A stretch of DNA of 64,000 nt, from assembly GCF_030409055.1 (NCBI RefSeq), contig NZ_CP116619.1, positions 62,001 to 126,000 on the forward strand, written 5' to 3'. This stretch comes from Trichocoleus desertorum NBK24. Lineage in GTDB: Bacteria; Cyanobacteriota; Cyanobacteriia; FACHB-46. The notes beneath the pieces were generated by a model, which was not told the origin of the DNA, ran no database searches, and worked only from the letters and a program-made list of their open reading frames with translations. Position numbers and translations under genes: made by a program. Positions 19,571 to 28,960 of this stretch are shown piece by piece. Position 1 is the first letter of the stretch; each line of letters begins with the position of its first letter.

Positions 19571-19769
19571 AGTTCAATATCCCTATCGCCACTGTAATAA
19601 GGTATAGAGTCTATTCCCTCATTGCCAATGACCTACAGGCTGAAAATCGAAAGGTAGATGGTATCTTGCTAACCCGTATTCTGCCTTGTGTTTCCCGACT
19701 GTGGCTACTGTCAAATTACTGCTACTCCGGAAGAAGGAAATCAACCTATTCCTGAAGAAGTAAATCCAC

Positions 19770-19805
19770 AAAAAATGGGCGATCGCTCAAGACCACCCAT
19801 TTTTA
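19770..19805 (-). terminator. Terminator of the R3H ATPase gene
   Basis: AAAATGGG (about 19771-19779) pairs with CCCATTTT (about 19796-19804). The minus-strand read gives a stem followed by a T-run, 25 bp past the stop codon at 19829. A HIP1 octamer lies in the loop side. Confidence 0.65.
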
Positions 19806-19828
19806 ATCAGTTCATTATTAGGTTGAAA

Positions 19829-21511
19829 TTACGCGGGATAGATGCGTAGACGACGATGTGGTTCAGAGCCGAAGCTGCTGGACTGAAGTTGGTAGTGCTC
19901 CACTAACTCATGTTGCATCTTGCGGATATGGGAGGCGCGAGGCAACAACTCTACAGGTTGACCTTTGGGGAGAACAATTTGTTCTACTGCCAATCTGGCT
20001 TCTTCCAGAGCATCCATTTCGTCACCTTCATCAATCTGCTCAGCCCCTAAACCAAAATCAGGTTCAGCGATCGCCTCCAACCCTGGCATCCCCAGCACTT
20101 GGCGTAAAGTACGGATAATTTGAGGAGTACTGTTGGATTTAATGGCGTAGATTGGGATGTCGTGCGCTTGGGCTAGGTGTCGTAAGTTGGCATGCTTTCT
20201 CAGGTGCGATCGCAACGCCAAGATCGCCTCGGCCTCTCCCAGTGCATCAACCAAGACTACTGGCAAATTCAGCATCCCTATGACTTGCTCCAACTGCTGA
20301 CGACCTGTGCCGTAGAGGTAAAGCCGTAGCGGTTGATGACTCGATAACTCTAAAGCCTCTTCAGGGGTCAACCCACTATCGACTTCTGCTAAGTTTTTAC
20401 TCCTAGATAGCTTCTGGGGAAAAGACAGGAGTTGTCCTGTATTTTGGCTACTGGTTTGACTAAATGAGGCATTCCCAGTGGGCGCGTTAGGCCGTCTCAG
20501 AGGCGACAGGCTAGGCACTTCTCGCGTAATAATCACCTGTCCTTCGTCATTGATAGTTCTGATTTCAGGATTAGGTTGACGGCCTCGGAGCAAGGCATCC
20601 ACACTGTCTGCCACTGTTTCATGTACGACCCACCGCTGGCGCTCTAGCATCTCTACCGCAATGTCGAAAGTTGGGGGAGCCTTGCGCTCTAAGACACTCT
20701 TTTGGCTACCTCGGCGTTTGGCTTCCTCATCCCCCAACGTCACAGACTGAATCCCACCTACCAGATCAGAGAGGGTGGGGTTTTTGATCAAGTTCTCGAT
20801 TTGATTACCGTGTGCAGTTCCAACCAACTGGACTCCCCGTTCTGCGATCGTGCGAGCTGCAAGGGCTTCTAGCTCTGTGCCGATCTCATCAATCACGATC
20901 ACTTCTGGCATGTGGTTCTCCACCGCCTCGATCATCACTTGATGTTGCAGTTCAGGACGAGCGACTTGCATCCGTCTAGCCCGACCAATCGCGGGGTGAG
21001 GGATATCGCCATCGCCCGCAATCTCGTTGGAGCTGTCAATGATCACGACTCGCTTGTTGAGGTCATCTGCCAGCACCCGCGCAATTTCGCGCAAGGCTGT
21101 GGTTTTGCCGACCCCTGGACGACCCAACATTAGAATTGACTGGCCTGTTTCTACCAGATCTCGAATCATGGCGATCGTGCCAAAAATCGCCCGACCCACC
21201 CGACAGGTTAAGCCAACAATCTCACCAGAACGATTTCTGATAGCACTAATGCGGTGTAGGGTTTGCTCAATGCCCGCTCGGTTGTCTCCCCCAAAGTCAC
21301 CCAAGCGATCGATACAGTCCTGAATCTGAGTACGAGTTACTATCTGCTCAGCAAGGTACTCGGCTCCATGAGGAAATCTTGCTTCTGGACGCCGCCCCAA
21401 GTCTAAAACCACTTCAACGAGGCGATCGCGCTCTGGATGTTGTTCTAAAACCTGTTGAATCTCCGAAGGCAAAATCTTTAACAGTTTCTGGAGATCGTCT
21501 GTAATTTGCAT
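19829..21511 (-). CDS. R3H and AAA ATPase domain protein (Ycf45-like), 560 aa
   Basis: The AAA domain has Walker A LMLGRPGVGKTTALREIARV near residue 128 and Walker B VIVIDEIGTELEALAARTIA, with GLTCRVGRAIFGTIAMIRDL in front. This is the SpoIIIAA/Ycf45 family. The C-terminus SHIRKMQHELVEHYQLQSSS followed by EPHRRLRIYP is an R3H nucleic-acid-binding domain. A stretch of about 50 low-complexity residues (around 335-385) links the two. It probably binds single-stranded nucleic acid in an ATP-dependent way; its cellular job in cyanobacteria is not settled. Confidence 0.88.
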   Translation of the reverse strand: MQITDDLQKLLKILPSEIQQVLEQHPERDRLVEVVLDLGRRPEARFPHGAEYLAEQIVTRTQIQDCIDRLGDFGGDNRAGIEQTLHRISAIRNRSGEIVGLTCRVGRAIFGTIAMIRDLVETGQSILMLGRPGVGKTTALREIARVLADDLNKRVVIIDSSNEIAGDGDIPHPAIGRARRMQVARPELQHQVMIEAVENHMPEVIVIDEIGTELEALAARTIAERGVQLVGTAHGNQIENLIKNPTLSDLVGGIQSVTLGDEEAKRRGSQKSVLERKAPPTFDIAVEMLERQRWVVHETVADSVDALLRGRQPNPEIRTINDEGQVIITREVPSLSPLRRPNAPTGNASFSQTSSQNTGQLLSFPQKLSRSKNLAEVDSGLTPEEALELSSHQPLRLYLYGTGRQQLEQVIGMLNLPVVLVDALGEAEAILALRSHLRKHANLRHLAQAHDIPIYAIKSNSTPQIIRTLRQVLGMPGLEAIAEPDFGLGAEQIDEGDEMDALEEARLAVEQIVLPKGQPVELLPRASHIRKMQHELVEHYQLQSSSFGSEPHRRLRIYPA

Positions 21512-21765
21512 GCTTGTATGTCAGCGTTGCTGGACGCAAATAAAAAAGTTAGTAAAACCTGCTTGCCATCTCATCTAACATTGTGGCGATCGCCCCACCT
21601 TTCATCAGCCAGGGAATACGACTGCCCATGTAGGGATTCCACCCCTAAACCTAGGTTCTACAAATCTATCTCTCAGAATTTAAGATTAGCCTCTGTCGCT
21701 AAGTAGACGAGTTGGGATGACAGACTTCATTAGGATGGCAGATACCCAACTTAGAGGAGCTAATT

Positions 21766-21927
21766 ATGCTCACACGTTTAATCAGCATTCTGAAGAAACG
21801 GCTTGGTATAACCAAAACTCAACCTCTGGGTCAAGCCAATTTGTCCGAAACAGACTCGTTTGATACCTTGCCTACTCCTTGGCCGATCGCTCAAGTCGAA
21901 GAGGAAGAAGACCCCAAGGTTATCTAG
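21766..21927 (+). CDS. Small acidic hypothetical protein, 53 aa
   Basis: Not recognised. The ATG at 21766 is preceded at a good distance by GAGGAG, a strong ribosome binding site. The peptide has a basic amphipathic start (LTRLISILKKRLGI) and an acidic end (AQVEEEEDPKVI). The ribosome site and clear charge pattern support a real gene; conservation would decide. Confidence 0.45.
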   Translation: MLTRLISILKKRLGITKTQPLGQANLSETDSFDTLPTPWPIAQVEEEEDPKVI

Positions 21928-22330
21928 TCCCTTCCAATTCAGTAAGCTCGCTTCTGAAACAACAACAAACCTCTCCATTCGCTTGACTTTTTAACAGCTA
22001 GGAGAGGCTGTGTCAAATTTCCTACAATTAAATAAAAGTAGTTCATCAAAATTGATGAATCTGCTATCAGGCGATCGCCTAGCCACACAACACCTTATTA
22101 TCTATGTCGCCACAAATAAGGTGCTCTGGGCTGGGGTCAGGTGAAAGCTTTGAGATAGATGCCTAGTGTGCGTTCTATACTCTATTTCTTAGGCTTTTCT
22201 GGAAACTCACACGGTTGAGAATTGTGATAAATACCTATTTTTTTACTGAGAAATAACAATCACAGGGGTATAATCGCGTTAAATTAACAAAACTACACAC
22301 GTAAAATCCGGTTGTTTGGGTGAGGTAAAG
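21928..22330. other. Intergenic stretch with one hairpin
   Basis: No gene is visible. CACCTTATT at 22091-22099 pairs with AATAAGGTG at 22115-22123 (9-bp stem, 15-nt loop), without a T-run, so it is not a typical terminator. The final part, rich in A and T, presumably holds the promoter of the LCP gene. Confidence 0.45.
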
Positions 22331-23761
22331 GTGATAGAAGGAGTGGAACAATCTACCCGCAATTCCAAGTTGCAACAACCCAGCGGTACGGAAGCATCGG
22401 TAGTTTTCTCTCCGCCAGTCACTCCATTTGAATCGCCCATGCCCAACCCGGTCGCCTCTGCCCCCTTGCCCAAACGTTCAACCCTTGCCAAACGCCTCTT
22501 TTGGAGTTTTGCTTTCGTTTTAACGACCACCGTCTCAGCCTCTATTGGAGCCACGGTGGCTCTGCTCGCTCCTGTAGCACCCCCCTCATCTTCCGATGCG
22601 AAAAACGTATCGCTGAACAACCTGTGGCAAAAAGGACTACAGTACAAAATCTCTCGCCCGGTCAACATTTTAGTGATGGGGATCGATCGCGTGCCTGGGA
22701 TGACGGGAAACTCAGCAGAGGTTTTCGAGGGTCGCAGTGACACGATGTTACTGTTGCGGGTTGACCCCAAAACCAAGTCAGTCAGTATGCTTTCGATCCC
22801 TAGAGACACTCAGGTAGAGATTCCTGAAATCGGGATCACTAAAATCAACCAAGCGAATGCCAGTGGTGGCCCTGCTTTAACGGCACGAGTGGTCAGCCGT
22901 CACTTAAATAATGTACCGATCGATCGCTACGTTCGTGTCAGCACTGATGCCTTTCGGGAGATTGTAGACCTGCTTGGCGGGGTGGATGTCTTTGTGCCCA
23001 CGCCAATGTTCTATGAAGATCAAACTCAGAAGCTCAGAATTGACTTGGCTCAGGGCTGGCAAACTCTGGATGGAGAACAAGCTGAAGGGTTTGCTCGTTT
23101 TCGCAACGATGCCTATGGTGACATTGGCCGAGTCCAGCGCCAGCAAGCTTTGATCAAAGCACTACGCGATCGCCTGACCAGCCCCAGTGTGCTACCACGC
23201 TTGCCTAAAGCGATCCGAATTATGCGGAAGTACATTGACACCAACCTCTCCTTGGAAGAAATGTTGTCGCTAATCGGCTTTGGTCTGGGGCTAGAGCGCG
23301 ATCAATTCAAGATGGTGATGCTACCTGGTCGCTTTAGCCAAGCCGATGAATACATTTCTAGCTACTGGATCATGGACGATCAGGGGCGCGATCGCGTCAT
23401 GCGGGAGTTTTTCAAAATCGATGCTGCTGGATTAGCCCTAGATAGCCAATACCACCTAGCGTCTGATACCGCTCCCCAAGGCTTGCGGATCGCCATCCAA
23501 AATGCCTCTGGGGAACCTGAACTGGGTAGCCGCGTGGCTCAAGTGTTAGAGAATCAAGGGTTTCCTAACGTCTACATTGTGCAAGACTGGCCTGACCATC
23601 AGCGCCAAACCCAAATCATTGTGCAGCAAGGTGACTTAGAGGGGGCAGCAGTCCTCAAAAAGGCGATCGGCTTGGGCAACATTGAAGCGACTTCTACCGG
23701 AGATTTAGAATCTGACCTCACCATTCGCATCGGGGAAGATTGGCTGCAAAAGGGCATCTAG
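22331..23761 (+). CDS. LytR-CpsA-Psr (LCP) family protein, 476 aa
   Basis: A cytosolic N-terminal region of about 50 residues is followed by one membrane helix (RLFWSFAFVLTTTVSASIGA), then the LCP domain: NILVMGIDRVPG, GRSDTMLLLRVDP, VSMLSIPRDTQVEIP and INQANASGGP with the conserved Arg/Asp residues that bind polyprenyl pyrophosphate. FARFRNDAYGDIGRVQRQQA completes the core. The last about 100 residues form a LytR_C domain (LRIAIQNASGEPELGSRVAQ). LCP enzymes transfer glycopolymers from lipid carriers to the cell wall. GTG at 22331 is chosen because GAGG lies 5 nt upstream; a TTG at 22316 is possible. Confidence 0.88.
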   Translation: MIEGVEQSTRNSKLQQPSGTEASVVFSPPVTPFESPMPNPVASAPLPKRSTLAKRLFWSFAFVLTTTVSASIGATVALLAPVAPPSSSDAKNVSLNNLWQKGLQYKISRPVNILVMGIDRVPGMTGNSAEVFEGRSDTMLLLRVDPKTKSVSMLSIPRDTQVEIPEIGITKINQANASGGPALTARVVSRHLNNVPIDRYVRVSTDAFREIVDLLGGVDVFVPTPMFYEDQTQKLRIDLAQGWQTLDGEQAEGFARFRNDAYGDIGRVQRQQALIKALRDRLTSPSVLPRLPKAIRIMRKYIDTNLSLEEMLSLIGFGLGLERDQFKMVMLPGRFSQADEYISSYWIMDDQGRDRVMREFFKIDAAGLALDSQYHLASDTAPQGLRIAIQNASGEPELGSRVAQVLENQGFPNVYIVQDWPDHQRQTQIIVQQGDLEGAAVLKKAIGLGNIEATSTGDLESDLTIRIGEDWLQKGI

Positions 23762-23780
23762 GCATCTAGAACCATGGATT

Positions 23781-23953
23781 AGATGAGTTGGGTAGAGCTT
23801 CGCCTCACCTAAACTATGAGCCAAGCAGTCTCGTGCCAGATGAGTTTGAGTAGAGTTTCGCCTCACCTAAACTACAATCCAAACGGTCTCGTGCCAGATG
23901 AGTTTGGGTAGAGCTTCGCCTCACCTAAACTAAGATCCAAGCGGTCTCGTGCT
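23781..23953. repeat. Three tandem copies of a 57-58 bp repeat
   Basis: Copies start at 23781, 23838 and 23896, each opening AGATGAGTT and containing TCGCCTCACCTAAACTA and TCTCGTGC. Copies differ by a few bases. The block lies between the LCP gene and nif3-like gene and has no open frame. It is too regular and too short for a CRISPR array, because the whole period repeats. Confidence 0.85.
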
Positions 23954-23987
23954 AGGTTGGGTGCAGAATGTCGGTGGCTGAATTGGG

Positions 23988-24794
23988 ATGAAAGTTGCAG
24001 ATTTAGTGACCTGGTTTGAAGCTTGGGCCAATCCAAGTTGGCAGGAAAGTTGGGATAACTGTGGTTGGCAAGTAGAGCCAGGGGTTCTCGATCAACCCGC
24101 CTATGTTTTAGTTTGCCTCACCCCAACGCTAAGCGTGATGCATGAGGCGATCGCGCTGCGTCAGGCAGGAATTTCAGTCAATTTGATCTTTGCCCATCAT
24201 CCCTTAATTTTTGGCCCCCTCAAGTCTTTGCAAAAAGGCGATCCCATCAGTGATATGGTTCGCCTAGGTTTTACCCACCAAATCGGCATTTATACGGCTC
24301 ACACCAACTTTGACCAGGTGAATCATGGTACGGCAGATGTCCTAGCCGAAGTTCTGGATCTGAGCCAGGTTGCTCCCATTGTGCCAACTCAAAACGGCTT
24401 TGGTTACGGACGAGTCGGCTTGCTTGAGCCAGCCCTGGCTTTACAAGATCTGCTAGCCCGCATTCAAGCGCAGTTAGCTCCACCTAACTTGATTTTCTCG
24501 CCCACTGCCAATCTGCACCAACCAATTCATAAGGTAGCCGTTTTGGGTGGCTCAGGAGCCAGCTATATCTCTGCGGTGGTCAAGACTGGAGCGCAAGCTT
24601 ACCTCACCTCAGATTGTAAGTTTCACCAGTTTCAAGAGAGTCGCGATCGCGGCCTAATTTTGATCGATGCGGGACACTACGCCACCGAACGTCCAGCCTG
24701 TGCTCGCCTAGTCGAAAAATTGCGGGTACTGGGGCTGGAATGGGTGCAACTCAGCAACGAGGATGAGGACTTTCGGCAGTTTTACCATCATTAA
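23988..24794 (+). CDS. NIF3-like dinuclear metal-centre protein, 268 aa
   Basis: NIF3 motifs are visible throughout: SWDNCGWQVEPG at the start, LIFAHHPLIFGPLKSLQKGD (metal-binding His pair), IGIYTAHTNFDQVNHGTADV and, at the C-terminus, LIDAGHYATERPACARLVEK with further metal ligands. Family members form hexameric toroids binding two metal ions; the reaction is not firmly known, although some are annotated GTP cyclohydrolase 1 type 2. Length is typical. The tandem repeat lies directly upstream. Confidence 0.92.
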   Translation: MKVADLVTWFEAWANPSWQESWDNCGWQVEPGVLDQPAYVLVCLTPTLSVMHEAIALRQAGISVNLIFAHHPLIFGPLKSLQKGDPISDMVRLGFTHQIGIYTAHTNFDQVNHGTADVLAEVLDLSQVAPIVPTQNGFGYGRVGLLEPALALQDLLARIQAQLAPPNLIFSPTANLHQPIHKVAVLGGSGASYISAVVKTGAQAYLTSDCKFHQFQESRDRGLILIDAGHYATERPACARLVEKLRVLGLEWVQLSNEDEDFRQFYHH

Positions 24795-24946
24795 TCAGTA
24801 GCCTCAAAGAGCGTTGTAGTCTTCCACCACACTCAAAACCATCAATCACTCGTTAATTTACTTACCAAACAAATTGTCAGCGTCTCTGCCAGTGGCATAC
24901 TGTAACGGATACTCTGGTTATGAGGCTGTTTGGGAGATTTGCATTC

Positions 24947-25540
24947 ATGGCTTATTTCTGGTTTAAAGCATTTCATATCATCGGCGTCGTGGTTTGGTTC
25001 GCCGGACTTTTCTATTTAGTACGTTTATTCATCTATCACGTAGAGGCAGAAGAGAAGCCAGAACCTGCCCGTTCCATCTTGCAGCAGCAGTATGCCTTGA
25101 TGGAAAAGCGCCTGTACAACATCATTACCACGCCCGGAATGGCTGTGACAGTGGCAATGGCGATCGGGATGCTGTATACCCAACCTGACCTTTTGCGCGC
25201 TCGCTGGTTACACTTCAAATTGGGATTCGTCGCGGTCTTGTTGGTCTATCACCACTACTGCGGTCGTCTGCTCAAACAACTAGATAGAGGCGAATGTAAG
25301 TGGAACAGTCGGCAGTTGCGAGCTTTAAATGAAGCACCCACGCTTCTGCTAGTCGTGATCGTAATGTTGGCAGTCTTCAAGAACAACTTACCTACTGATG
25401 CTACGGCTTGGGTTGTGGTTGGATTAGTGATTACAATGGCTGTGACCATCCAGCTTTACGCCAAAATCCGCCGCAAAAACGAAGAGAAAATGGCTGCCGC
25501 TGCTCAAACAACTGACAACTCTTTACCTGCTAATTCTTAA
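24947..25540 (+). CDS. hemJ: Protoporphyrinogen oxidase HemJ, 197 aa
   Basis: Four membrane helices with the HemJ signature AYFWFKAFHIIGVVVWFAGL followed by FYLVRLFIYHVEAE; the first His and the later RWLHFKLGFVAVLLVYHHYC are the conserved region. HemJ is the usual cyanobacterial enzyme for oxidising protoporphyrinogen IX in haem and chlorophyll synthesis, acting in the membrane. The start at 24947 gives the normal family N-terminus, while the upstream ATG at 24920 adds nine residues. The C-terminus is lysine-rich and ends in a short polar tail. Confidence 0.92.
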   Translation: MAYFWFKAFHIIGVVVWFAGLFYLVRLFIYHVEAEEKPEPARSILQQQYALMEKRLYNIITTPGMAVTVAMAIGMLYTQPDLLRARWLHFKLGFVAVLLVYHHYCGRLLKQLDRGECKWNSRQLRALNEAPTLLLVVIVMLAVFKNNLPTDATAWVVVGLVITMAVTIQLYAKIRRKNEEKMAAAAQTTDNSLPANS

Positions 25541-25586
25541 CGAAAAAGAAGCAAATAATTGTCAAGCTCTTAATCAGAGTTTTGCT

Positions 25587-25608
25587 CCCCTTCCCTTGTG
25601 GGAAGGGG
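25587..25608. repeat. Perfect 9-bp hairpin, probable terminator or dispersed repeat
   Basis: CCCCTTCCC and GGGAAGGGG flank TTGT. It stands between the convergent hemJ and S4-domain genes. There is no T-run, so it is either a weak terminator or a copy of the CCCTTCCC-type repeat often seen scattered in cyanobacterial genomes. Confidence 0.5.
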
Positions 25609-25682
25609 CTGGGGGTTAGGTCTTAAGGCAGTTTGACCGTAGCAATTTACTTGAAATACAGGTAGCTCTAGGGAAAGGTGAA

Positions 25683-25892
25683 CTAAAGGTTCTCCAAATC
25701 CACTTCAAAGGTTTGCCCATCAAGGGTAACGCGATCGCCAGAAACCAACTTGCGACCCCGACGAGTTTCTAAAACGCCATTGACACTCACCACTTCATCT
25801 TGAATGATCATCTTGGCTTGGCCACCCGTATCTACAATTCCAATTACCTTCAAAAATTGGTCTAGTTTAATCGTATCGCTCGTCTTAGTCAT
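25683..25892 (-). CDS. S4-domain RNA-binding protein, 69 aa
   Basis: A single S4 domain: IKLDQFLKVIGIVDTGGQAK, then IIQDEVVSVNGVLETRRGRK and LVSGDRVTLDGQTFEV. This is the YaaA/YbcJ type of small RNA-binding protein, thought to act on ribosomal or tRNA substrates. Full length for the family. Confidence 0.88.
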   Translation of the reverse strand: MTKTSDTIKLDQFLKVIGIVDTGGQAKMIIQDEVVSVNGVLETRRGRKLVSGDRVTLDGQTFEVDLENL

Positions 25893-26000
25893 ACCAGGTC
25901 TGAGAGAGTCGTCTCGCGAGAAGTCATGATTGCTACTTTCTATTGTCTCTGAATGTTGTGGCCTTGGCGGGCGCGATCGCGAAATTAAAGCTAACTTGCT

Positions 26001-28430
26001 TTACTCCCTAGCAGTCACTACCAACTGCCAATTAGCTGCTTGAGGAACTTGTGGCAGTGTGACTTCTAAGCGATCGCCTACCCAGCGCAAATCACTCATT
26101 TCTGCTCCTTGAACAGTGACTTGGCTGTGAGGTTCTAACCCTACCCAATGAACTTGAAAGTTGCGTGCCGGAGGCATCCCCGCATAGGTGCCTCGGATGG
26201 CTTCACATGTAAGCATGTGCTGGCGCGATGCTTGCTGCTGTGTAAACCGACGGCGACTGCCCGTTTCCGTTAGATACGCCTGACTGGTGCCATCATCTTC
26301 ATAGAAATCGAGTTCGCCTACCTCTCCTGCATACACTTCGAGCCGCAACGTATCCGGTGGTTGACTCCCCACACGCAAAGCTACAGGCTGTAAAGGCAAG
26401 ATCGCTCCCGCTTTTACAAAAACAGGGACTTCTGCTAGGGGTGCATACAAACTTAATTGCTGCGCTCCTAAATAATATTTGCTAGTTTCTCGATGCCACC
26501 AACCTCCCTCAGGCAAATAAACTGAGCGATATCCGCCTGCTTCGAGTACAGGGGCTACCAAGACGCGATCGCCCAGGAGATATTGGGTCGGTTGTTCATA
26601 GGCAGCAGGGTCTTGAGGATAGTGCAAATACAAAGGCCGACAGAGGGGGAGTCCTGTCTCATAGGCCACTCGACCCAGATGATAGAAGTAAGGGAGAAAC
26701 TGAATCCGCGTGTGGAAGGCTTTGCGAACTGCATCCAGCACCCACTGACCATAGGCCCAAGGCTCCCGTTTGCCATGATCCGAGTGCAAGCGCACCACTG
26801 GGCTCCAGCAGCCAAATTGCACCCAACGCACATACAACTCTGGGTCAATAAATGGCACTCCAGGTACATGGTTGTAGAAACCGCCTAAATCGTGCGACCA
26901 GTAAACCATGCCCACATTACCAGCCCGTGCCGTAAAGTCTACGAGCAACTGCAACACTTCCCACTGCGAGTAAGTATCCGCTGAGAACTGCGCGGGATAG
27001 CGATGGGAGCCAATCCCCCCTGTGCGAGACAAAATCATGGGTCGCTGGTTACGATTGGCCAGATGGGTGAAATAGACATGGTTCGTCCAAAGCTGGGAGT
27101 TAACGCCGGGATGAATGGCACTGGAGCCATCAATCCACCAAAAATCAATGCCGTCAGCTTCTCTTGGCCCATGTAGCACCTGCATAAATAACCGAGCTTC
27201 CTCTGGCTCCGCTAAGTTAAACAACAGCCATCCTGTTTCTAGTTCAGCTTCACTAGGCTTATATTCCGCCATACCGTCGGGATGCCAAGACTCAAAGATC
27301 CAACTAGACATAGGATTTTTGACAGCAAATACCTTTCCCGCTTTGACATCGGCTGGGTCTAACCTCCGCGCTTCGCACAAAGCTTGAAACTGGCTGTCAC
27401 CCGGAGCTAAGCCTTCGGGGTGGACATTGGCTCCTACATGCAATTCTTGCTGATGGATTTGCTTGAGAAAGGTCGGGGCATCTGGGAAGAACTCAGGATT
27501 CCAATCCCACCCACACCAACCGGACAAGTGCCAATCGACATCTAAAATCAAAACATCGAGTGGTAGGTTCAGCTCCTCGAACTGCTGCACCAACTTGTGA
27601 TAATCAGTGTCATAGAGTTGACCAAACAACGAAAACCAAACTCCAAAAGCCCAGCGGGGCAACATTGGCACTGGGCCACAAAGCTGCACAAAGTTTTGCA
27701 GGGCTGCGGCATAGTCAGAGCCGTAAGCAAAAAAATACCAATCTTGCCCTTCTGGATCTAGGCGTTGTCCCAACCAGTTATTTTCTAGGGGTGCACTGGC
27801 TGAGTCATTCAGGACACTATAACCACTACGGCTCAATATGCCTGGGGGAAAATGCTGCCACTCTTGTAAGAACTGCTGCACCTCCTCTGGTAGCTCTGTT
27901 TGGCGATCGCGAGCCAGATGCCAGAGCGGTGGTTCTTCAAAGCGGGTGGTTTCTCCGCGATCGCGCAAGGTGAGATGCGCCTTTTTCATCGGGCCATAAA
28001 GCCATTCTTCGGTGTGAGGGTAAGTGCGCTCCACCGCAGCAGGATGAACCTCAGTAGGCCGAAAATTTCGGTGGATCAGGTCTAGGCTGGAGAACGTACC
28101 CCCCAAATTCTGCTGATCGACAGTTGAAGGAGTCCAGTGCCCGCTCTGGTCGCCACAGCGCCAGTCTAGCTGTAGGTTGTCATCGCTGAAGGGCTGGAGA
28201 CTCGGTTGATAGCGAATTTCGATTAGGTCAGTCTGTAGCTGTAAGGCTCCGGTTTCTGTCCAAGCGATCGCCTGGAAAGGTATAGCCTGGGGCCGCGTTA
28301 TTGCCTGGACGGTGGGCCGATCTTCAAATTGTCCTGTCGCTGACCACTCCAGACGAATTAGACCCTGACTCAAGGCGCTGAAGCGGGCTGAGCCACAAAC
28401 CACGCGATCGCCTACAACCTGGTATTCCAC
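26001..28430 (-). CDS. GH31 family alpha-glycosidase, 809 aa
   Basis: An N-terminal beta-sandwich (about 1-250) precedes the catalytic barrel with LPRWAFGVWFSLFGQLYDTD, LPLDVLILDVDWHLSGWCGW, GIDFWWIDGSSAIHPG (probable nucleophile region), RPMILSRTGGIGSHRYPAQF and VGMVYWSHDLGGFYNH (acid/base Asp). A C-terminal sandwich with YEDDGTSQAYL follows. This layout is GH31; alpha-glucosidase is most likely and alpha-xylosidase possible. No export signal is seen, so it probably acts in the cytosol on storage-glucan fragments, like TreS-Mak upstream in the window. Confidence 0.88.
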   Translation of the reverse strand: MEYQVVGDRVVCGSARFSALSQGLIRLEWSATGQFEDRPTVQAITRPQAIPFQAIAWTETGALQLQTDLIEIRYQPSLQPFSDDNLQLDWRCGDQSGHWTPSTVDQQNLGGTFSSLDLIHRNFRPTEVHPAAVERTYPHTEEWLYGPMKKAHLTLRDRGETTRFEEPPLWHLARDRQTELPEEVQQFLQEWQHFPPGILSRSGYSVLNDSASAPLENNWLGQRLDPEGQDWYFFAYGSDYAAALQNFVQLCGPVPMLPRWAFGVWFSLFGQLYDTDYHKLVQQFEELNLPLDVLILDVDWHLSGWCGWDWNPEFFPDAPTFLKQIHQQELHVGANVHPEGLAPGDSQFQALCEARRLDPADVKAGKVFAVKNPMSSWIFESWHPDGMAEYKPSEAELETGWLLFNLAEPEEARLFMQVLHGPREADGIDFWWIDGSSAIHPGVNSQLWTNHVYFTHLANRNQRPMILSRTGGIGSHRYPAQFSADTYSQWEVLQLLVDFTARAGNVGMVYWSHDLGGFYNHVPGVPFIDPELYVRWVQFGCWSPVVRLHSDHGKREPWAYGQWVLDAVRKAFHTRIQFLPYFYHLGRVAYETGLPLCRPLYLHYPQDPAAYEQPTQYLLGDRVLVAPVLEAGGYRSVYLPEGGWWHRETSKYYLGAQQLSLYAPLAEVPVFVKAGAILPLQPVALRVGSQPPDTLRLEVYAGEVGELDFYEDDGTSQAYLTETGSRRRFTQQQASRQHMLTCEAIRGTYAGMPPARNFQVHWVGLEPHSQVTVQGAEMSDLRWVGDRLEVTLPQVPQAANWQLVVTARE

Positions 28431-28598
28431 AGCCTCTCTCCTGCTAGACCCTTCCGGTTCCCAAGGTAGCAGGGAGTTTTTGGGTGAGATGGCTTCTCTG
28501 GATATAGGGACGAAAAAACTACCTGAAGCAAGTTTTTGCTAATTCTTCAAGAGGGATTGCGCTTTGCTAGAAGAGTATGCTAATTTTATAAATCGCTG

Positions 28599-28672
<74 letters not shown>

Positions 28673-28679
28673 TTTTTTA

Positions 28680-28790
28680 TGTACAGTGACAAATTGTTTG
28701 TCATCGGTGACAGATTATTGTCGCTGGTGACAAATCAGTGTCGTTGAGACAAAATAGTGTCGTCAACTTAGTGGTGACAAATTAACGTCG
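28680..28790. repeat. CAST transposon end with TnsB-binding-like repeats
   Basis: TGTACAGTGAC starts the end. Five related motifs follow: TGACAAATTGTTTGTCA at 28687, TGACAGATTATTGTCG at 28708, TGACAAATCAGTGTCG at 28728, GAGACAAAATAGTGTCG at 28747 and TGACAAATTAACGTCG at 28775. Arrays of this kind bind the TnsB transposase in Cas12k elements. This is the target-proximal end. Confidence 0.85.
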
Positions 28791-28792
28791 TT

Positions 28793-28822
28793 TGTCAACG
28801 TAGTGCTCTCTTTCAACCCACC
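28793..28822 (-). ncRNA. Delocalised homing crRNA of the CAST
   Basis: CTTTCAACCCACC at 28810-28822 is the complement of GGTGGGTTGAAAG, the 3' end of the array repeat, standing alone 138 bp from the array. Read on the minus strand it is followed by AGAGCACTACGTTGACA (28809 down to 28793), which equals tRNA-Val positions 28620-28636 at 16 of 17 bases. The protospacer is preceded by GGTT (28616-28619), a valid NGTN PAM. Only the handle-proximal part of the repeat is conserved, as known for V-K homing guides. Confidence 0.85.
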
Positions 28823-28960
28823 TCAAAAGTTATTAACTTAAGCTCTAGCTTAAAGAAATTTATAGCAGGTACATTTACCTTAAAAGCATCAAGTTTCTTT
28901 AGTATTTAATATGCCCTAGCTAGAGCAGATGATTGCAAGCTCGCAAGTGATAAGCGATGG

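Noticed and set aside
23781-23953. Tandem repeat as a small CRISPR array
   Set aside because: The entire 57-bp unit repeats with no unique spacer.
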